From Brassica napus (lineage: Eukaryota; Streptophyta; Magnoliopsida; Brassicales; Brassicaceae): a stretch of 64,000 nt of DNA. Below the pieces are notes generated by a model. It was not told the DNA's origin, did no database searches, and was given only the letters and a program-made list of their open reading frames with translations. Location: NCBI RefSeq assembly GCF_020379485.1, contig NC_063444.1, forward strand, positions 3,482,652 through 3,546,651. The letters are read 5' to 3'. A program made the translations under genes and the position numbers. Below are positions 42,775 through 54,461 of this stretch, in pieces. The stretch's first letter is position 1. Every line of letters starts with the position of its first letter.

Positions 42775-44175
42775 ATGATCCTGAGAAGCGCGTCGTCACT
42801 GGACCTTAACATACGCGCTGCCCAAAAATCCCCAGCTCCACGGTGTGCAAACGGAGCTCGCGTGGCAACGACGGCTCGTCCCGTCTCCGCTTCTCGCCGA
42901 GGATGTAAGTCGATGCCCAGAGCTTCTTCAGATGGAAACCTCCACGAGAAGAGAGCGATACAGAGCAGAGCCAAAACGCCCAGCGTCAACCACGACGACG
43001 CGTCGTCTTCCAGGGTCTTGGAGAGATCAAGGCTCCACCAAGGAGGTTCTAACGGTGGATTTGGCGGTAGAGGTGGAGACGGTGGAGACGGTGGTGCCGG
43101 AGGTCACGGCGGAGGGGGAGGTGGAGGTGGGAGCGTTGATGGTTACTACGAAGAGATGATACAGCGTTATCCTGGAGATGCTCTTCTTCTCGCTAACTAC
43201 GCTCGTTTCCTCAAAGAGGTATACATACACATACACTTACAGGGACAAGATAAAGACAAAACTAAACTACATAGTGTAATGAGTTTAATTAACACTTGGA
43301 CTTTGGTCTATATTATTTTTCGTCGATCTTTGTGCAAAATTTTGGGGTTTTAAGAGTCTTAACATTTTTACAAAATAAAAAATAAAAAAATTGTGTATTA
43401 ATATTGTGCAGGTGAAGGGTGATGAGAGAAAAGCAGAGGAGTACTGTGAGAGAGCGATGTTGTCTGAGGATGGGAGAGATGGTGAGATGCTGTCTATGTA
43501 TGGAGATTTAATATGGATAAATCATGGAGACGGTGCTCGTGCTCAGTCTTACTTTGATCAAGCTGTTCAATCTTCTCCTGATGACTGGTGAGTAGAAACA
43601 TAACTATATTTGTTACAGTTCAGTATCTGCTTAGAACCCTGATGATTTACATGTAAGGAAAGTCTCTAACTTTGGATTTGGGTTTTCCTTAAGGTATATC
43701 CAAGACGCAAACCTCACAAGTTTTTAATCCATTTTTGGTAGATTGCTGAGTATTTGTTAGAACCAGTTTTATTGATTGTTTCAGAGGAATGGTTTTGTTG
43801 AAAGGGAATAGTAAGATAACATTTCACGTAAATGATTTTGTGGATCAAATGTGATTCGCTCTATATCCAACATTTGAAGAAGTTGATTGGTCACGTTATT
43901 GAAAATGACAGACATCTCATTCTCGATTTTTCCTATCTGCATCTCTGCATCTTCAATGTTTATGTGGTGTGGCAGTAGTTGATACATTACATCATCATCA
44001 TAAATATAGATCTAATACATTTGATTAATTGTTTTATGGCAGTCATGTTCTTGCCTCATATGCTCGGTTTTTATGGGATACTGAAGAAGAAGGAGAAGAA
44101 GAGGAAGAGGAGGAAGAAAGTAAATATGAGAATGGTTTCTCTACCTATAACCCATCTGTGTCAGTCATGTCCTGA
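42775..44175 (+). CDS. TPR-like superfamily protein
   Basis: Three exons, 42775-43218, 43412-43587 and 44043-44175, give 250 residues with consistent phases. The N-terminal ~100 residues are basic and Ser/Arg-rich, then a Gly-rich run (~90-120). TPR-like helical hairpins follow: YYEEMIQRYPGDALLLANYA, ERKAEEYCERAML, HGDGARAQSYFDQAVQSSPD and ASYARFLWDTEEE, ending in an acidic stretch. In the family such proteins act as helical-repeat scaffolds; no catalytic motif is present. Synteny gives At4g32340. Its molecular function is not known from the sequence. The start Met at 42775 is the first ATG after an AC-rich leader. Confidence 0.85.
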
Positions 44176-44963
44176 CCCTTGGTACTGATCTTAAATAACA
44201 ATTTGAAATCCGGTTTAATCATAAAATATCTTGTGCCATTGAGATAGATTGATGCTTATGTGTTGGAAAAGACGAACCAAGTATCAAAACTCCAAAGACG
44301 CATTATAGTGTGATATTTCAAAGAAGATAAAAGTGGTTTGTGTCCATAGGCTTAGAGCTAAAAAGGTGTGAATTGGGATTGGTCATGGGCTCTGGATAGA
44401 ATCAATTATTGGTTGTCAAAAATAAAATCAATTATTGATCAATGGTTGCTAGAGACGTCTTTGTGTCGATGCATGCATGAAATGAACTTTTATCGTTGCA
44501 ATTTGCAATAAGGAAATGAACCTTTTTGTGTTTATATCAAGAAATTATTTTTTCTTTATGCAAGAATGTTTACTAAAATTTTCTTTCTACACCTTCACGC
44601 ATGTTGTTAGACTGTCAAAATCTATACTCCATGTTTACTATGTTAAAGATGATCCAACTATAACAAAGATAAAGAATACACTGAGCATACGAAGAAAATC
44701 TCCTGAATATTCACTTTTAGAAATCAAAACATCAAAAAGAAAAAGATCTTGACATCAAAATACAACATAAAATTTAAGCAAAAAAAAAAAAAACATAAAA
44801 GATTAAAAACATTACACCATCAAACATAGAAACATATAAAAAAGCAACACCCTTTAGAACCAAACACAATGATTCTTTTCACTCTTTTACCCATTTCTTC
44901 TCAAACAAGTTTTGGTCGAAGATATATATAACTATTACATGCTTTCTTTTCCTCTTGTCCTCC
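44176..44963. other. Convergent spacer (3' UTRs of TPR and WDL5 genes)
   Basis: AT-rich. It contains the two 3' UTRs and no supported ORF or repeat. Confidence 0.5.
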
Positions 44964-46949
44964 TTAATTAATGCAGAGCTCTTTATGCTCAACAGCAACC
45001 GCTTCAGATATCTCAATGGTCTCGGCTCTGTCTTCATCCACCCTTGGAGATACAACCTTATCCGCCGAGTCTTCTTCTCCATCAGCTTTGGGTGACGCAG
45101 TCACTTGTGTTACCTCTTCTATGGGAGTTGATGACTGGTTTTGGGTTTCTGCTTCTTTTTCAAGTTTCTTTCTTTCAGGTTTCACCTTTGCTGAGGTTGT
45201 GGCAACGGGGAGAGCTGTTTTCTGAGATGGCAATCTTGGAAGTGACTTGCGCAATGGTTGCTTCTTGGGATCAACTGTTGCCACAGTTCCCTTAGCAGCT
45301 GGGTGATCTCTAGAGGTTTTCTCATCTAGGCTCAACCTACCGATGCGAGGGGTTTGAGTTTCTTCAGAATCAGTCTTCTTTCTCCCGAGTTTCGGAGATT
45401 TGGGCCTTGTTGGTGGTATCTACAATAACAATGAGAATTAGTATTTGATTAAAAAAGTGAGAGATTATGGTTTGAGAAGAGAGGAGAAGTAGATACCTTC
45501 TTTAACTCTGTTTTAGGGGGCTGAGAAAAGCTAGGCATGGGTGTGGCTTTGAAGTTCAAGCTCTTCCTCAGCTTCCTAAGCTCAGCTTCTTCTGTTTCCT
45601 GTGAGCGAGCCACGAGTTTTTTGTTTTAACAAGAAGTAGGTCGAGAATATACTATGACAAAGAAGAGGGTTTAGAAGACAAACCTTGGACTTGGCTTGCA
45701 TGTTGTTAATCTCCTCTTCTTTCGCATGAGTTTTTTCCTCAAGCTTAACATAGAACTGTGCACAAACGCAGAAACATGATTTGTTTTAAAACATGTTTGT
45801 GGAGATAGGACAAAGTATATTGAATCAGAAGTTCAAGCACACAAACCTCTCTTCTCTTCTCAGCCCGTTGGTCACATTTGAAACTGAATCCATAATTTGG
45901 AAGTGCACCAACTTTACGAGGTTTGCCATCGTCTGCCTTGGGGCTACTATGGAAACCAGAAAGTCAAAATCAACATAAATGCAGAATTGCCTCAAGCTTG
46001 CCACAAGAAAGAAGAGATGGTAAAGATAAAAGGTGAAAGAAAATACTTAGAAGACTGAGTATCATCTTCAGATGTCTCATGGGTTTGTTTCTTTTGAGGC
46101 TTTGGTTTCACCTTGTCCCTGTATCAAAGAGAGTAAGAAATCTCCAGGTTTCAACGATTGTTAAAAGGACAAAATGACTAAATGAGAAGACTTATAAGAT
46201 ATAACCAATGTATAATCTAATATATGGAAGTTATTGAACTCTAGCAAAAGTTCAAGTTTTATGGAAAGGAACTCTGATTTCAAAAATGAGGACTCAGTAC
46301 CCGGTGGCGCTTTCAGCTGGTGCAGAGTCTTGCTTTCCATGCTGATATGAAGAAATCATCAGCTTGAAATAAGAACAAGGTCACACAAGAATATGCAAAT
46401 AAACCTAGAAGCAAGAGATAAGTACCTCCGTGACGTGAGCCGCTCTGCCATTGAGTGATGTGCTTTTTAGAGACTTTGTTGTAGGTGCTTTAGGAGCAAC
46501 AGAAGTTACAGAACCATTTGATGCTGCCACTTTAACAGTTGCATCTTTTTTCTCTTTCTTCTTTTTGATATGTACCGATGGAACACTCTTACCACCTGAG
46601 AGTTTCTCATGCTTAAGCTTCTTTTCGCCTTTAACATGCTCTTGATCTTCTACATTTACACCTTGTGTGACCTAAAATAGTAAAAGAGACAAAAACACAA
46701 ATGTTAATCATAGCCATTTATCTAACGGACGAGTAGACAAACCATCCAAGAGTTACAAACCTCAGCTGCTGTCTCTTTGGGCTGTTCAACTGCATCCAAA
46801 TTGGAACTATCTCCTGAATTCTCATTCTGACTATCCGAAGTAGTATCCAACGTCTCGCCAGAATCAACACCAACATCTTCCACTGCTACACCACCATTTG
46901 CAAGAGCAGAGTCCGTCCCATCAGCAGCCATGACACTTTCCGGATCCAT
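44964..46949 (-). CDS. WDL5: TPX2-domain microtubule-associated protein (WAVE-DAMPENED2-like 5)
   Basis: Eight minus-strand exons give 425 residues: 46949-46761, 46671-46426, 46341-46301, 46118-46047, 45946-45847, 45755-45684, 45598-45497, 45419-44964; phases agree. Residues ~1-145 are acidic then Lys/Ser-rich. The TPX2-C/KLEEK region (~200-270) reads [35 protein letters not shown] and [16 protein letters not shown]. The C-terminus is Pro/Ser/Lys-rich. WVD2/WDL proteins bundle and stabilise cortical microtubules. Synteny gives At4g32330, WDL5, reported to act in ethylene-regulated hypocotyl elongation. Start [14 protein letters not shown] fits the family N-terminus. The 5' UTR probably contains an intron within 46950-47750. 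The LINE inserted about 1.1 kb upstream. Confidence 0.88.
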
Positions 46950-48104
46950 AGTAAACTACAAAACAACAAAGATGGAGTTCACACTGATATAAGTGAAGAA
47001 GCAGAAAAGATTATGAACAGAAATATTAAGAAAATTTTACCTAAAAAAGCATTCACTTAAAATTAACACAAACTTGAAACCAGGCATTGTAATGTAAAAC
47101 AATCAAAAGACAACAAACATGTTTCACCAAAATCAAATCAAAGTGCTTTTGTAGGGTTTATGAAGTGAAACAACACATATCAGTGACCAAGACTCAAGCT
47201 ACAACATTTTAGAAGTGTTGAACATCAAAAGCACTCTTCTTGTCCAATACCCAAAGGCTTCAGCTACTCATAAGTAAATGGATTCGTACAAAACCAGGTC
47301 ACCAGGTCGATCAAATTAAAGACAAAACCTACTCACTTAGCTTACTCATCCATAACTAACTGATCTACGTAAACAAATCAGAGAAACACAAATTTAATCT
47401 GGAATTTAAAAAAAAAAAAGCAAATCTAAATCTTGTGGTACTGAGCTCACTAGTGATGGCAGTTTCAACTTTGGATCTACCGACACTCTAAACCAAGCAA
47501 TGAAAAACGAACAAAGTAGATAACTTTCCTCAGAAGTTCCGCCATTTTTTTCACAGCAACCAAACAAAGAAGAAACAAGAAGACAAGGCCAAAAGAAACA
47601 AACAAGCAAAAAAAAAAAACACGAAGACGCACATATTTACTCACCAAACGCAGTTACCAGAGCAAATCAAGCATCCATTAAAGGTGAAATCGAAGGAGAA
47701 GACTAAGGAAGACGAGGTTTCATAGTTTTGAGATTTCGATTTGTTCTTGAGTGCTTTTTTTTTTTTTTGTTGGTTTTGGGTTTTGTGAGGGATGGATTCT
47801 CTCTGTCTACTCAAGTTTTTTTTTGTTCTTGTCTTTTTTTTTTTTCTCTATGTGAATAGAGAAAAATGTCAAAACTCCCATTTAATATTTATTACAACGA
47901 CTAATCTAATTACCACGTCATCGGTGAAATTACGGTTAATCGGCGGTTTATTTATATTTTAATCGTGGGACTGATGGGGAGAGTGGAGGTTTCGTGGAGC
48001 TAAATAGTATTTTCCTAATTTCCACTGTTAAAACTTAAAAATAATTTAAATATTTTTCTTTTTATATACTACAAGTCCTATATAACTAGAAGGCATGTAT
48101 TACA
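46950..48104. other. WDL5 leader/promoter region up to the LINE
   Basis: Contains probable WDL5 5' UTR, possible leader intron and promoter. Poly-T/poly-A runs occur near 47,755-47,850. The right end (48088-48104) is the left target-site duplication of the LINE. Confidence 0.5.
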
Positions 48105-48506
48105 GAAATCTCTCACAGGCCCATTTCCCCAGACGAGTGCACTCCTCAGATCTAGTTCGATCGCCTCCGCTCCCCACCTCAGCTCCTCCGTCCTGTAGCT
48201 CCGACATCCACCGCAACTACTTTCCGGCGTGAAGAATTCTGGGGCAATCGATTCCCCCTTTTATGGTGGTTCTTTGTACGGTGTAAAAATGAAATCTGGA
48301 AAGAAACCCATGGCAGATCTGGGAGCTTTGTTCGACGAAATCTTAATAAACTAAACATACCAGCTTCTTACCTAGACGCTGAGGACCGGAGGACAGTTTC
48401 CTCTCTCGTCAGTGAGACCTACCACACTCAGTCTCTACGGACACCTCGTCGTTACCTCACAGTGAGGATTCAACCCATCTCATTAAGCAGTGCAACCTAC
48501 ATCAAC

Positions 48507-50042
48507 ATGTCGAACCGGTATTCAAGATCCGAAAAAGGAAAATGGGTGCCTGAGGCATCTAGAACCCCAACACGGAAGCCCTCATCGCAAGGAAGAAGAG
48601 CCCCAATTCTACTCCCGTCAAGTGACAACTCGGAACTCATCGAAGACAACAAGCTCACTCTCTTAGGTCGGGTCACCAAACCATCGATCCAAAAACCTCA
48701 GTGGGTCCTGGACTGGCTAATCCAATTCTGGAACCTCGAAACCGCTGTCACAGGAAGAACTCTAGGACCAGACTTGTTCCAAGTCAAATTTGAGACAGAG
48801 GATGCCTTACTATCTGTAATGCGGCGAGCACCTTTCCACTACAAAAGGTGGATGATCATCCTACAACAATGGGAGCCAATCGTCTCAAACTCTTTCCCCA
48901 GGCGTACTCCATTCTGGATTAATATTCACGGCCTACCCCTCCACTTCTGGACCTTCCAGATCCTAGAAACTATTGGAAAAGCGCTTGGTGTCCACATGGA
49001 TGAGGACATTCCCCAAGGCAGAGTTCGTGTGGATATTGATTGTCTAAAAAACCTGGAGATGCAACTTCCGGTCCAACTACAGTCTGGTGAAGTCTTCAAT
49101 GTGGACTTGGAGTACGAAAATCTGCAGAAACATTGTTTCTACTGCTACTCTCTCTTCCATGAGGAGGATGACTGCCCTAGTAAACCAGTATCGACAAGAA
49201 CATCTACCCACGAGTTGGGAATAAGCCAGCAGAATACACTGAGGAGCCTAGAGGATCACCGAAGACGTCAAGACTATCGACGAGCTCAGACAAGCCAAAT
49301 GAGGAACTCGGGTTCTCTTCCTAGAGATGATCATGCGGTATCTCAAAGATCATCTACCTCTCGACCAAGTTATCCGGAAAGAAGACCTTACCATGACTAT
49401 GCGCGACACCAACCAACTTATGACTCAAGAGCTGTAGGGAGAGCTCAGGACAGGAGGCCTACATTTGAGAGAAGAGAGATAAGAGACCGTTCATCCACCC
49501 ATTCTTCGAGAGAATACCACCTTCATGGGGATCGTCCTCAATATTCTCAGTCCTCAAGGACCCCTCCCCCGAATCCAGCCAGGGAGCCTATGGAACTACC
49601 GGTTATTCCGGAACGTGGTGAGATTAACAGCCACTCCTCAGAGCGACGATCAGCGCTGGAGAGAATTGAGCGTCCCCATCAGGAACCCCAGAGGTCTGGT
49701 GGTCTCTCCACCTCATTGATAGCACGGCTGCAAGATGTTGAGGTCAACTATGAGCAAGGAGACCTTCGTAATAAACTTGAAGGAAGTGCTGGTAGCAAAC
49801 ATAACCAGTCACCGGCTAGGGATCACCCTGTGCCTGGTCAGAGAGTCCCTGCTGCACTGAGAATTGGCTCTCCTGCAGGCACTAAAACCAAAACTAATCA
49901 AGCATCCTCAAGTAAAAAGAAAGCTGCAAGCAAAGCATCGGCAAAGAAAGGAACCACTGCTAATCCAGCAGCTCAAGGGAAGAGAGCAACCAGAGCAAAA
50001 GTGAATAGAAGTCCTCTCCAAAGTACGCGCCTTTCGAATTAG
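48507..50042 (+). CDS. LINE ORF1 (gag-like, DUF4283/zinc knuckle)
   Basis: Open frame of 511 residues from the ATG at 48507; an in-frame GTG lies 15 codons upstream. Residues ~45-180 resemble the DUF4283 domain of plant LINE ORF1 (LLGRVTKPSIQKP, WINIHGLPLHFWT). A zinc knuckle follows as C-x2-C-x4-H-x4-C (CFYCYSLFHEEDDC). The rest is an Arg/Ser/Pro-rich disordered tail with a basic Lys/Ala C-terminus, fitting RNA binding in the retroposition particle. No stop interrupts it. Confidence 0.85.
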   Translation: MSNRYSRSEKGKWVPEASRTPTRKPSSQGRRAPILLPSSDNSELIEDNKLTLLGRVTKPSIQKPQWVLDWLIQFWNLETAVTGRTLGPDLFQVKFETEDALLSVMRRAPFHYKRWMIILQQWEPIVSNSFPRRTPFWINIHGLPLHFWTFQILETIGKALGVHMDEDIPQGRVRVDIDCLKNLEMQLPVQLQSGEVFNVDLEYENLQKHCFYCYSLFHEEDDCPSKPVSTRTSTHELGISQQNTLRSLEDHRRRQDYRRAQTSQMRNSGSLPRDDHAVSQRSSTSRPSYPERRPYHDYARHQPTYDSRAVGRAQDRRPTFERREIRDRSSTHSSREYHLHGDRPQYSQSSRTPPPNPAREPMELPVIPERGEINSHSSERRSALERIERPHQEPQRSGGLSTSLIARLQDVEVNYEQGDLRNKLEGSAGSKHNQSPARDHPVPGQRVPAALRIGSPAGTKTKTNQASSSKKKAASKASAKKGTTANPAAQGKRATRAKVNRSPLQSTRLSN

Positions 50043-50200
50043 ATAACAGCTCGCTCCACTAATCCACCCCGCAAGAAATTATGTGTGGAAAAGAGTGGGA
50101 ATGAAGACTTACCTGATCCTCAGGCGCAAGAACCCCCAACAATGGTGCAAGTCCCAGCAACAAGGAAGCGAAGGGCGGATTTTCGGTCCCCGCAAAACCC

Positions 50201-53200
50201 GATTCCTTAGCTCTAGCCTGTTGGAACTGTCAAGGTTTGGGAGGTGACTTGACAGTTCCAAGAATCCGGGAAATAAAAAAGACCCTAAACCCGGATATTC
50301 TCTTCCTAATGGAGACCAAAAATCAAGATGAGTTTGTGCTTTCTGAGCTCCAGAGTCTCCGATATGATCACCACATCACAGTCCCACCAATTGGCCTCAG
50401 CGGAGGCTTGGCACTCTTCAGGAAAGCAAACATTGACATCAGTATACTTGAAGCGACCCCACACTTCATTGACACCAAACTGAAGGTAAAAAATACTGAG
50501 TTTCATGTCACTTTTATATATGGGATGCCTCAACAGGAAAATAGAGCAGCGTTTTGGGAATCCATTTCCCAGCTTGGACGAGACAGAGATACTGCCTGGC
50601 TTCTTTCAGGGGACTTTAATGACATCTTAGACAATGTGGAGAAGGTCGGGGGACCAGAGAGATGTGAGGGTTCCTTTATCCCATTTCGAAGCTTTGTGTC
50701 GGAAAATGGCCTGTGGGATGTGAAGCATGTAGGAAACCCCCTTTCGTGGAGGGGACAACGATGTACTCACTTCATCCGAGCCAGGTTGGACCGTGCATTA
50801 GCAAACTGTGCTTGGTTTGATATGTTCTCTGCTGGCCGCTGTGATTACTTCCGTTTTGAGGGTTCTGACCATAGACCTCTGGTGACCTACTTGGATTCAT
50901 CTAAGCCTAAGAGGAGGCGCTTGTTCAGGTACGACCGAAGCATCAAGGATATGCCAGAGGCACGCAAAGTGATAGAAGAAGCCTGGAGGAAAGAGGTACT
51001 TGAGCAGGTGGAAAATAAGATAAAGCGTTGCCGTGAGGAACTAATCAAATGGTTTAAAACCAAGAAGGAGAATAGTGCAAAAGCTATTATTGATCTCCAG
51101 TCTAGATTGGAGGAGCATCTTTCCTGTGGAGACCCATCCCCGGAAATCATCAGGGAGCTCTCCCTAGCCCTCAGCAAAGCATACAAGGAGGAGGAATTGT
51201 ATTGGCGTCAAAGAAGTAGGGTGCAATGGTTACAAAGAGGAGACAGGAACAGCGCCTACTTCCATGCTGTAACTAAACGAAGGAGATCCTATAATCGCCT
51301 AACCACCATTGAAGATGAAGCCGACATACCTTTTCATGAGGAGACTGAGATCGGTAAAGTCTTTGAAGACTACTATACCGAACTCTTTACATCTAATGGC
51401 GCTGGTGGTCTGGGAGCTGTTGAAGAAGCCATCTCAAGGCGTATTTCCCCGGAGACCAATCAAATACTCACGGCGATCCCAACGGATACGGAGATTCTCT
51501 GCGCAGTGAAGCAAATCAACACTGATAAGGCGCCAGGGCCAGACGGTTTCTCTGCAGGGTTCTATCATTCCTTTTGGGAAGTGATAGGGGAGGACATTTG
51601 TAGGGAGGTGCGGGACTTTTTCCTGACTGGAAAAATGGATCCAAAAATCAATGAAACCCATATTTGTTTACTCCCTAAGGTCTCTGGTGCAAAGAGCCCC
51701 TCAGAGTTCCGTCCCATAGCGCTCTGCAATGTGCGCTACAAGATCATAGCAAAGATACTAACCCTTCGTCTCCAGAAGTTCCTTGATCACATCGTGTCCA
51801 AACAGCAATCAGCTTTTGTCCCGGGACGTGCTATTACGGACAACATCCTTATCACTCACGAGAACCTGCACTATCTAAAGGTTTCTGAAGCCTCAAGGAG
51901 ATGCTCCATGGTGATCAAAACCGACATGAGCAAAGCGTACGATAGAATTGAGTGGAATTTCCTAGCCAAAGTCCTCAGCCAGCTAGGCTTTGACTCGGTG
52001 TGGGTGAATTGGGTGATGGAATGTGTCTCCACTGTTTAGTATGCATACCTCATCAATGGTGCGCCGTTTGGTAAAGTTCAACCAAACAGAGGGCTACGGC
52101 AAGGAGACCCGCTGTCCCCGTACCTGTTCATTCTGTGTGCTGAGGTACTCACGGGACTGTGCCTGAAGGAACAACAAAATGGGCGACTGAAGGGACTACA
52201 AGTGGCTCGAAGAAGCCCTTTCATCAACCATTTATTGTTCGCGGATGATACAGTCTTTTTCAGTAGTACCAATGTGAAGAGCTGTACCTCTCTAATGAGG
52301 ATTCTGAAGAGATACGAGAACTGCTCAGGGCAGTGCATAAACCTGAACAAGTCAACAATATCCTTCTCCTCGAAAACGCCAGAGTCGATCATGCGTAGAG
52401 TTAAAACCTTTATTGGCATAGAGAAGGAAGGTGGCATGGGCAAATACCTAGGGCTACCTGAGAATTTTGGACGCAAGAAGGGGGATGTTTTTACAGGACT
52501 GGTGGACAAGATAAGCCAACGCTCCCAAGCATGGCCGACGAAGTTCCTATCGGGTGCGGGAAAGCATGTGATGCTGTAAACAGTCCTATCAACTCTCCCC
52601 AACTTCTCCATGCAAAGCTTCAAAATCCCCAAGTCAGTCTGTAAGCGCATCTAATCAATCTTGACAAGATTTTGGTGGGATAGTGCACCTGATAAACGTA
52701 AGATGGCGTGGGTTTCATGGGATCGAATGGCAACGCCAAAATGTGTGGGGGGCCTAGGCTTTAAGAATATTGAATCGTTCAATGATGTCCTCCTAGATAA
52801 ATTGGGATGGCGCATCATGAACAACCCCGAAGCTTTACTCTCCCAAGTGCTGAAAGGAAAGTATTTCTCAGAATGCTCCTTTATGGAGAGCACCCCTAAA
52901 CAGGCGGCGTCACATGGTTGGACAGGGATAATGGCAGGGAAAGAGGTTCTTGAGAAGGGGTTGGGCTGCTTGGTAGGAGATGGAGCTAGTATCAACGTTT
53001 GGTCTAGCCCTTGGCTCTCCACTTCAAAACCGCTGACGCCCATTGGACCTCCAACAAGGACAAACCAGCACCTTAAAGTCCAAGACTTGCTATTACCGGA
53101 ATCGAATGAATGGAATTTACCTTTGGTGCGGTTCCATTTACCTCATTATGAGGAAGTTATCAGGCAGCTAATCCCCAGTTCCAAAAAACCTCCTGATAAA

Positions 53201-54223
53201 CTGGTGTGGTTAGGAGAGAGCAAAGGTAACTATACCACCAAGTCTGGCTATAGGATGACCAATCTAATAGAACATCAACCGAACCCGATTGGGTTTGATT
53301 GGATCAAACATGTCTGGAAACTAGACGCCCCAGGAAAGATCCAACATTTCATTTGGAGAGCTGTGAGCAGTGCCCTACCTGTCGCGGAGCTTCTGATCAG
53401 ACGTGGAGTGGAAGTTGCTCCTGCATGTAAGGTTTGTGGGATGCTGGAAACTGTTAAACATGTTCTCATGCACTGTCCTTTTGCTCAACGAACATGGGAG
53501 CTCGCTCCAATCTTTCTCCCTGGCTCCCAAGCTCAGGCCTTCCCTTTGGGCACATTACAACACCTATTGTCCCTTATCCCCAAGGTCCTAAATCTCCCGC
53601 CGTCAGGTCTGTGTTGTTCTCCCCTGTCCCCTTGGATCATTTGGAACCTTTGGACAGCAAGGAACAAGAGATTGTTTGATGAAAAGCTGTACACAGCGGA
53701 GGAGACTCTCTCCAAAGCAGTTCGAGATGCTAAAGAATGGGAAGCTGCTAAGACAAAACCAGAAACATTTGAACTCCCATTGCGAAGCAATGCAGAAAAG
53801 ATTGTGACTGAGGTTCCGACATGTTCGGTAGATGGGGCTTGGAATGTTGAGACTAAATGTGCTGGTTTTGGTTGGTTTATACAGGATAAGAAGACCCATT
53901 TGGAGATCCAAGGCGCGGAGTCGCGCAGCTGTGTCGGCTCAGCACTAATAGCGGAGGCTCTAGCCATTCGGAAGGCGATGCAGGAAGCTTCAAAAGAGGG
54001 GTTATCAAGGCTCCAGATTCTATCGGACTCAAGCGTCCTCATTTCTGCTCTACGATCAGGGTCGGTGTTGAACGAGATAGCGGGACTTCTATGCGATATT
54101 AGTCACCTCATTCCTCTCTTCACATCTCTATCTTTTGTTTTAATTCCGCGCTCCGCAAACTTTGTAGCGGATAACCTTGCAAAAAATGCTCTCGCTTCTC
54201 TTATGTTGCAAAACAATATGTAA
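50201..54223 (+). pseudogene. LINE ORF2 (endonuclease / reverse transcriptase / RNase H) with three stops
   Basis: One continuous reading frame with stops at 52037-52039, 52577-52579 and 52652-52654. Order: AP-type endonuclease ([12 protein letters not shown] start, [17 protein letters not shown]); reverse transcriptase ([52 protein letters not shown], catalytic FADDTVFF); zf-RVT region ([17 protein letters not shown]); RNase H ([39 protein letters not shown]). The catalytic YADD-type box is present but lies after the first stop. The exact ORF2 initiation codon was not identified; no in-frame ATG lies close upstream. Confidence 0.9.
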
Positions 54224-54265
54224 GTTTTTATTAGTTGAATGAAATGTTGTTGACCAAAAAAAAAA

Positions 54266-54430
54266 AGAAGGCATGTATTACAAAAAAAAAAAACTAGGAG
54301 GCATGTGCAACTTGGGGAGAAAAAAACAAACCATACGCGACTGAAACACTCTTTTTCTATTTGAAGCCATTTGAGTTAAATTTTGGTCTGTCTAAAACTA
54401 TATATCAAGATAGTGGAAAATCAGTAAAAG

Positions 54431-54461
<31 letters not shown>

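Larger units (their letters stand above)
48105..54265 (+). mobile_element. Near full-length L1-type LINE retrotransposon
   Basis: An exact 17-bp target-site duplication AGAAGGCATGTATTACA (48088-48104 and 54266-54282) flanks 6161 bp ending in poly(A). The order is 5' UTR, ORF1 (gag-like with CCHC knuckle), ORF2 (endonuclease, reverse transcriptase, zf-RVT, RNase H), a short 3' UTR and the A tail. ORF1 is open; ORF2 has three in-frame stops but no frameshift, so the copy is recent yet disabled. Confidence 0.95.

Noticed and set aside
45044..45295. Plus-strand frames opposite the WDL5 last exon
   Set aside because: Overlap the well-supported reverse-strand coding exon and have no domain.
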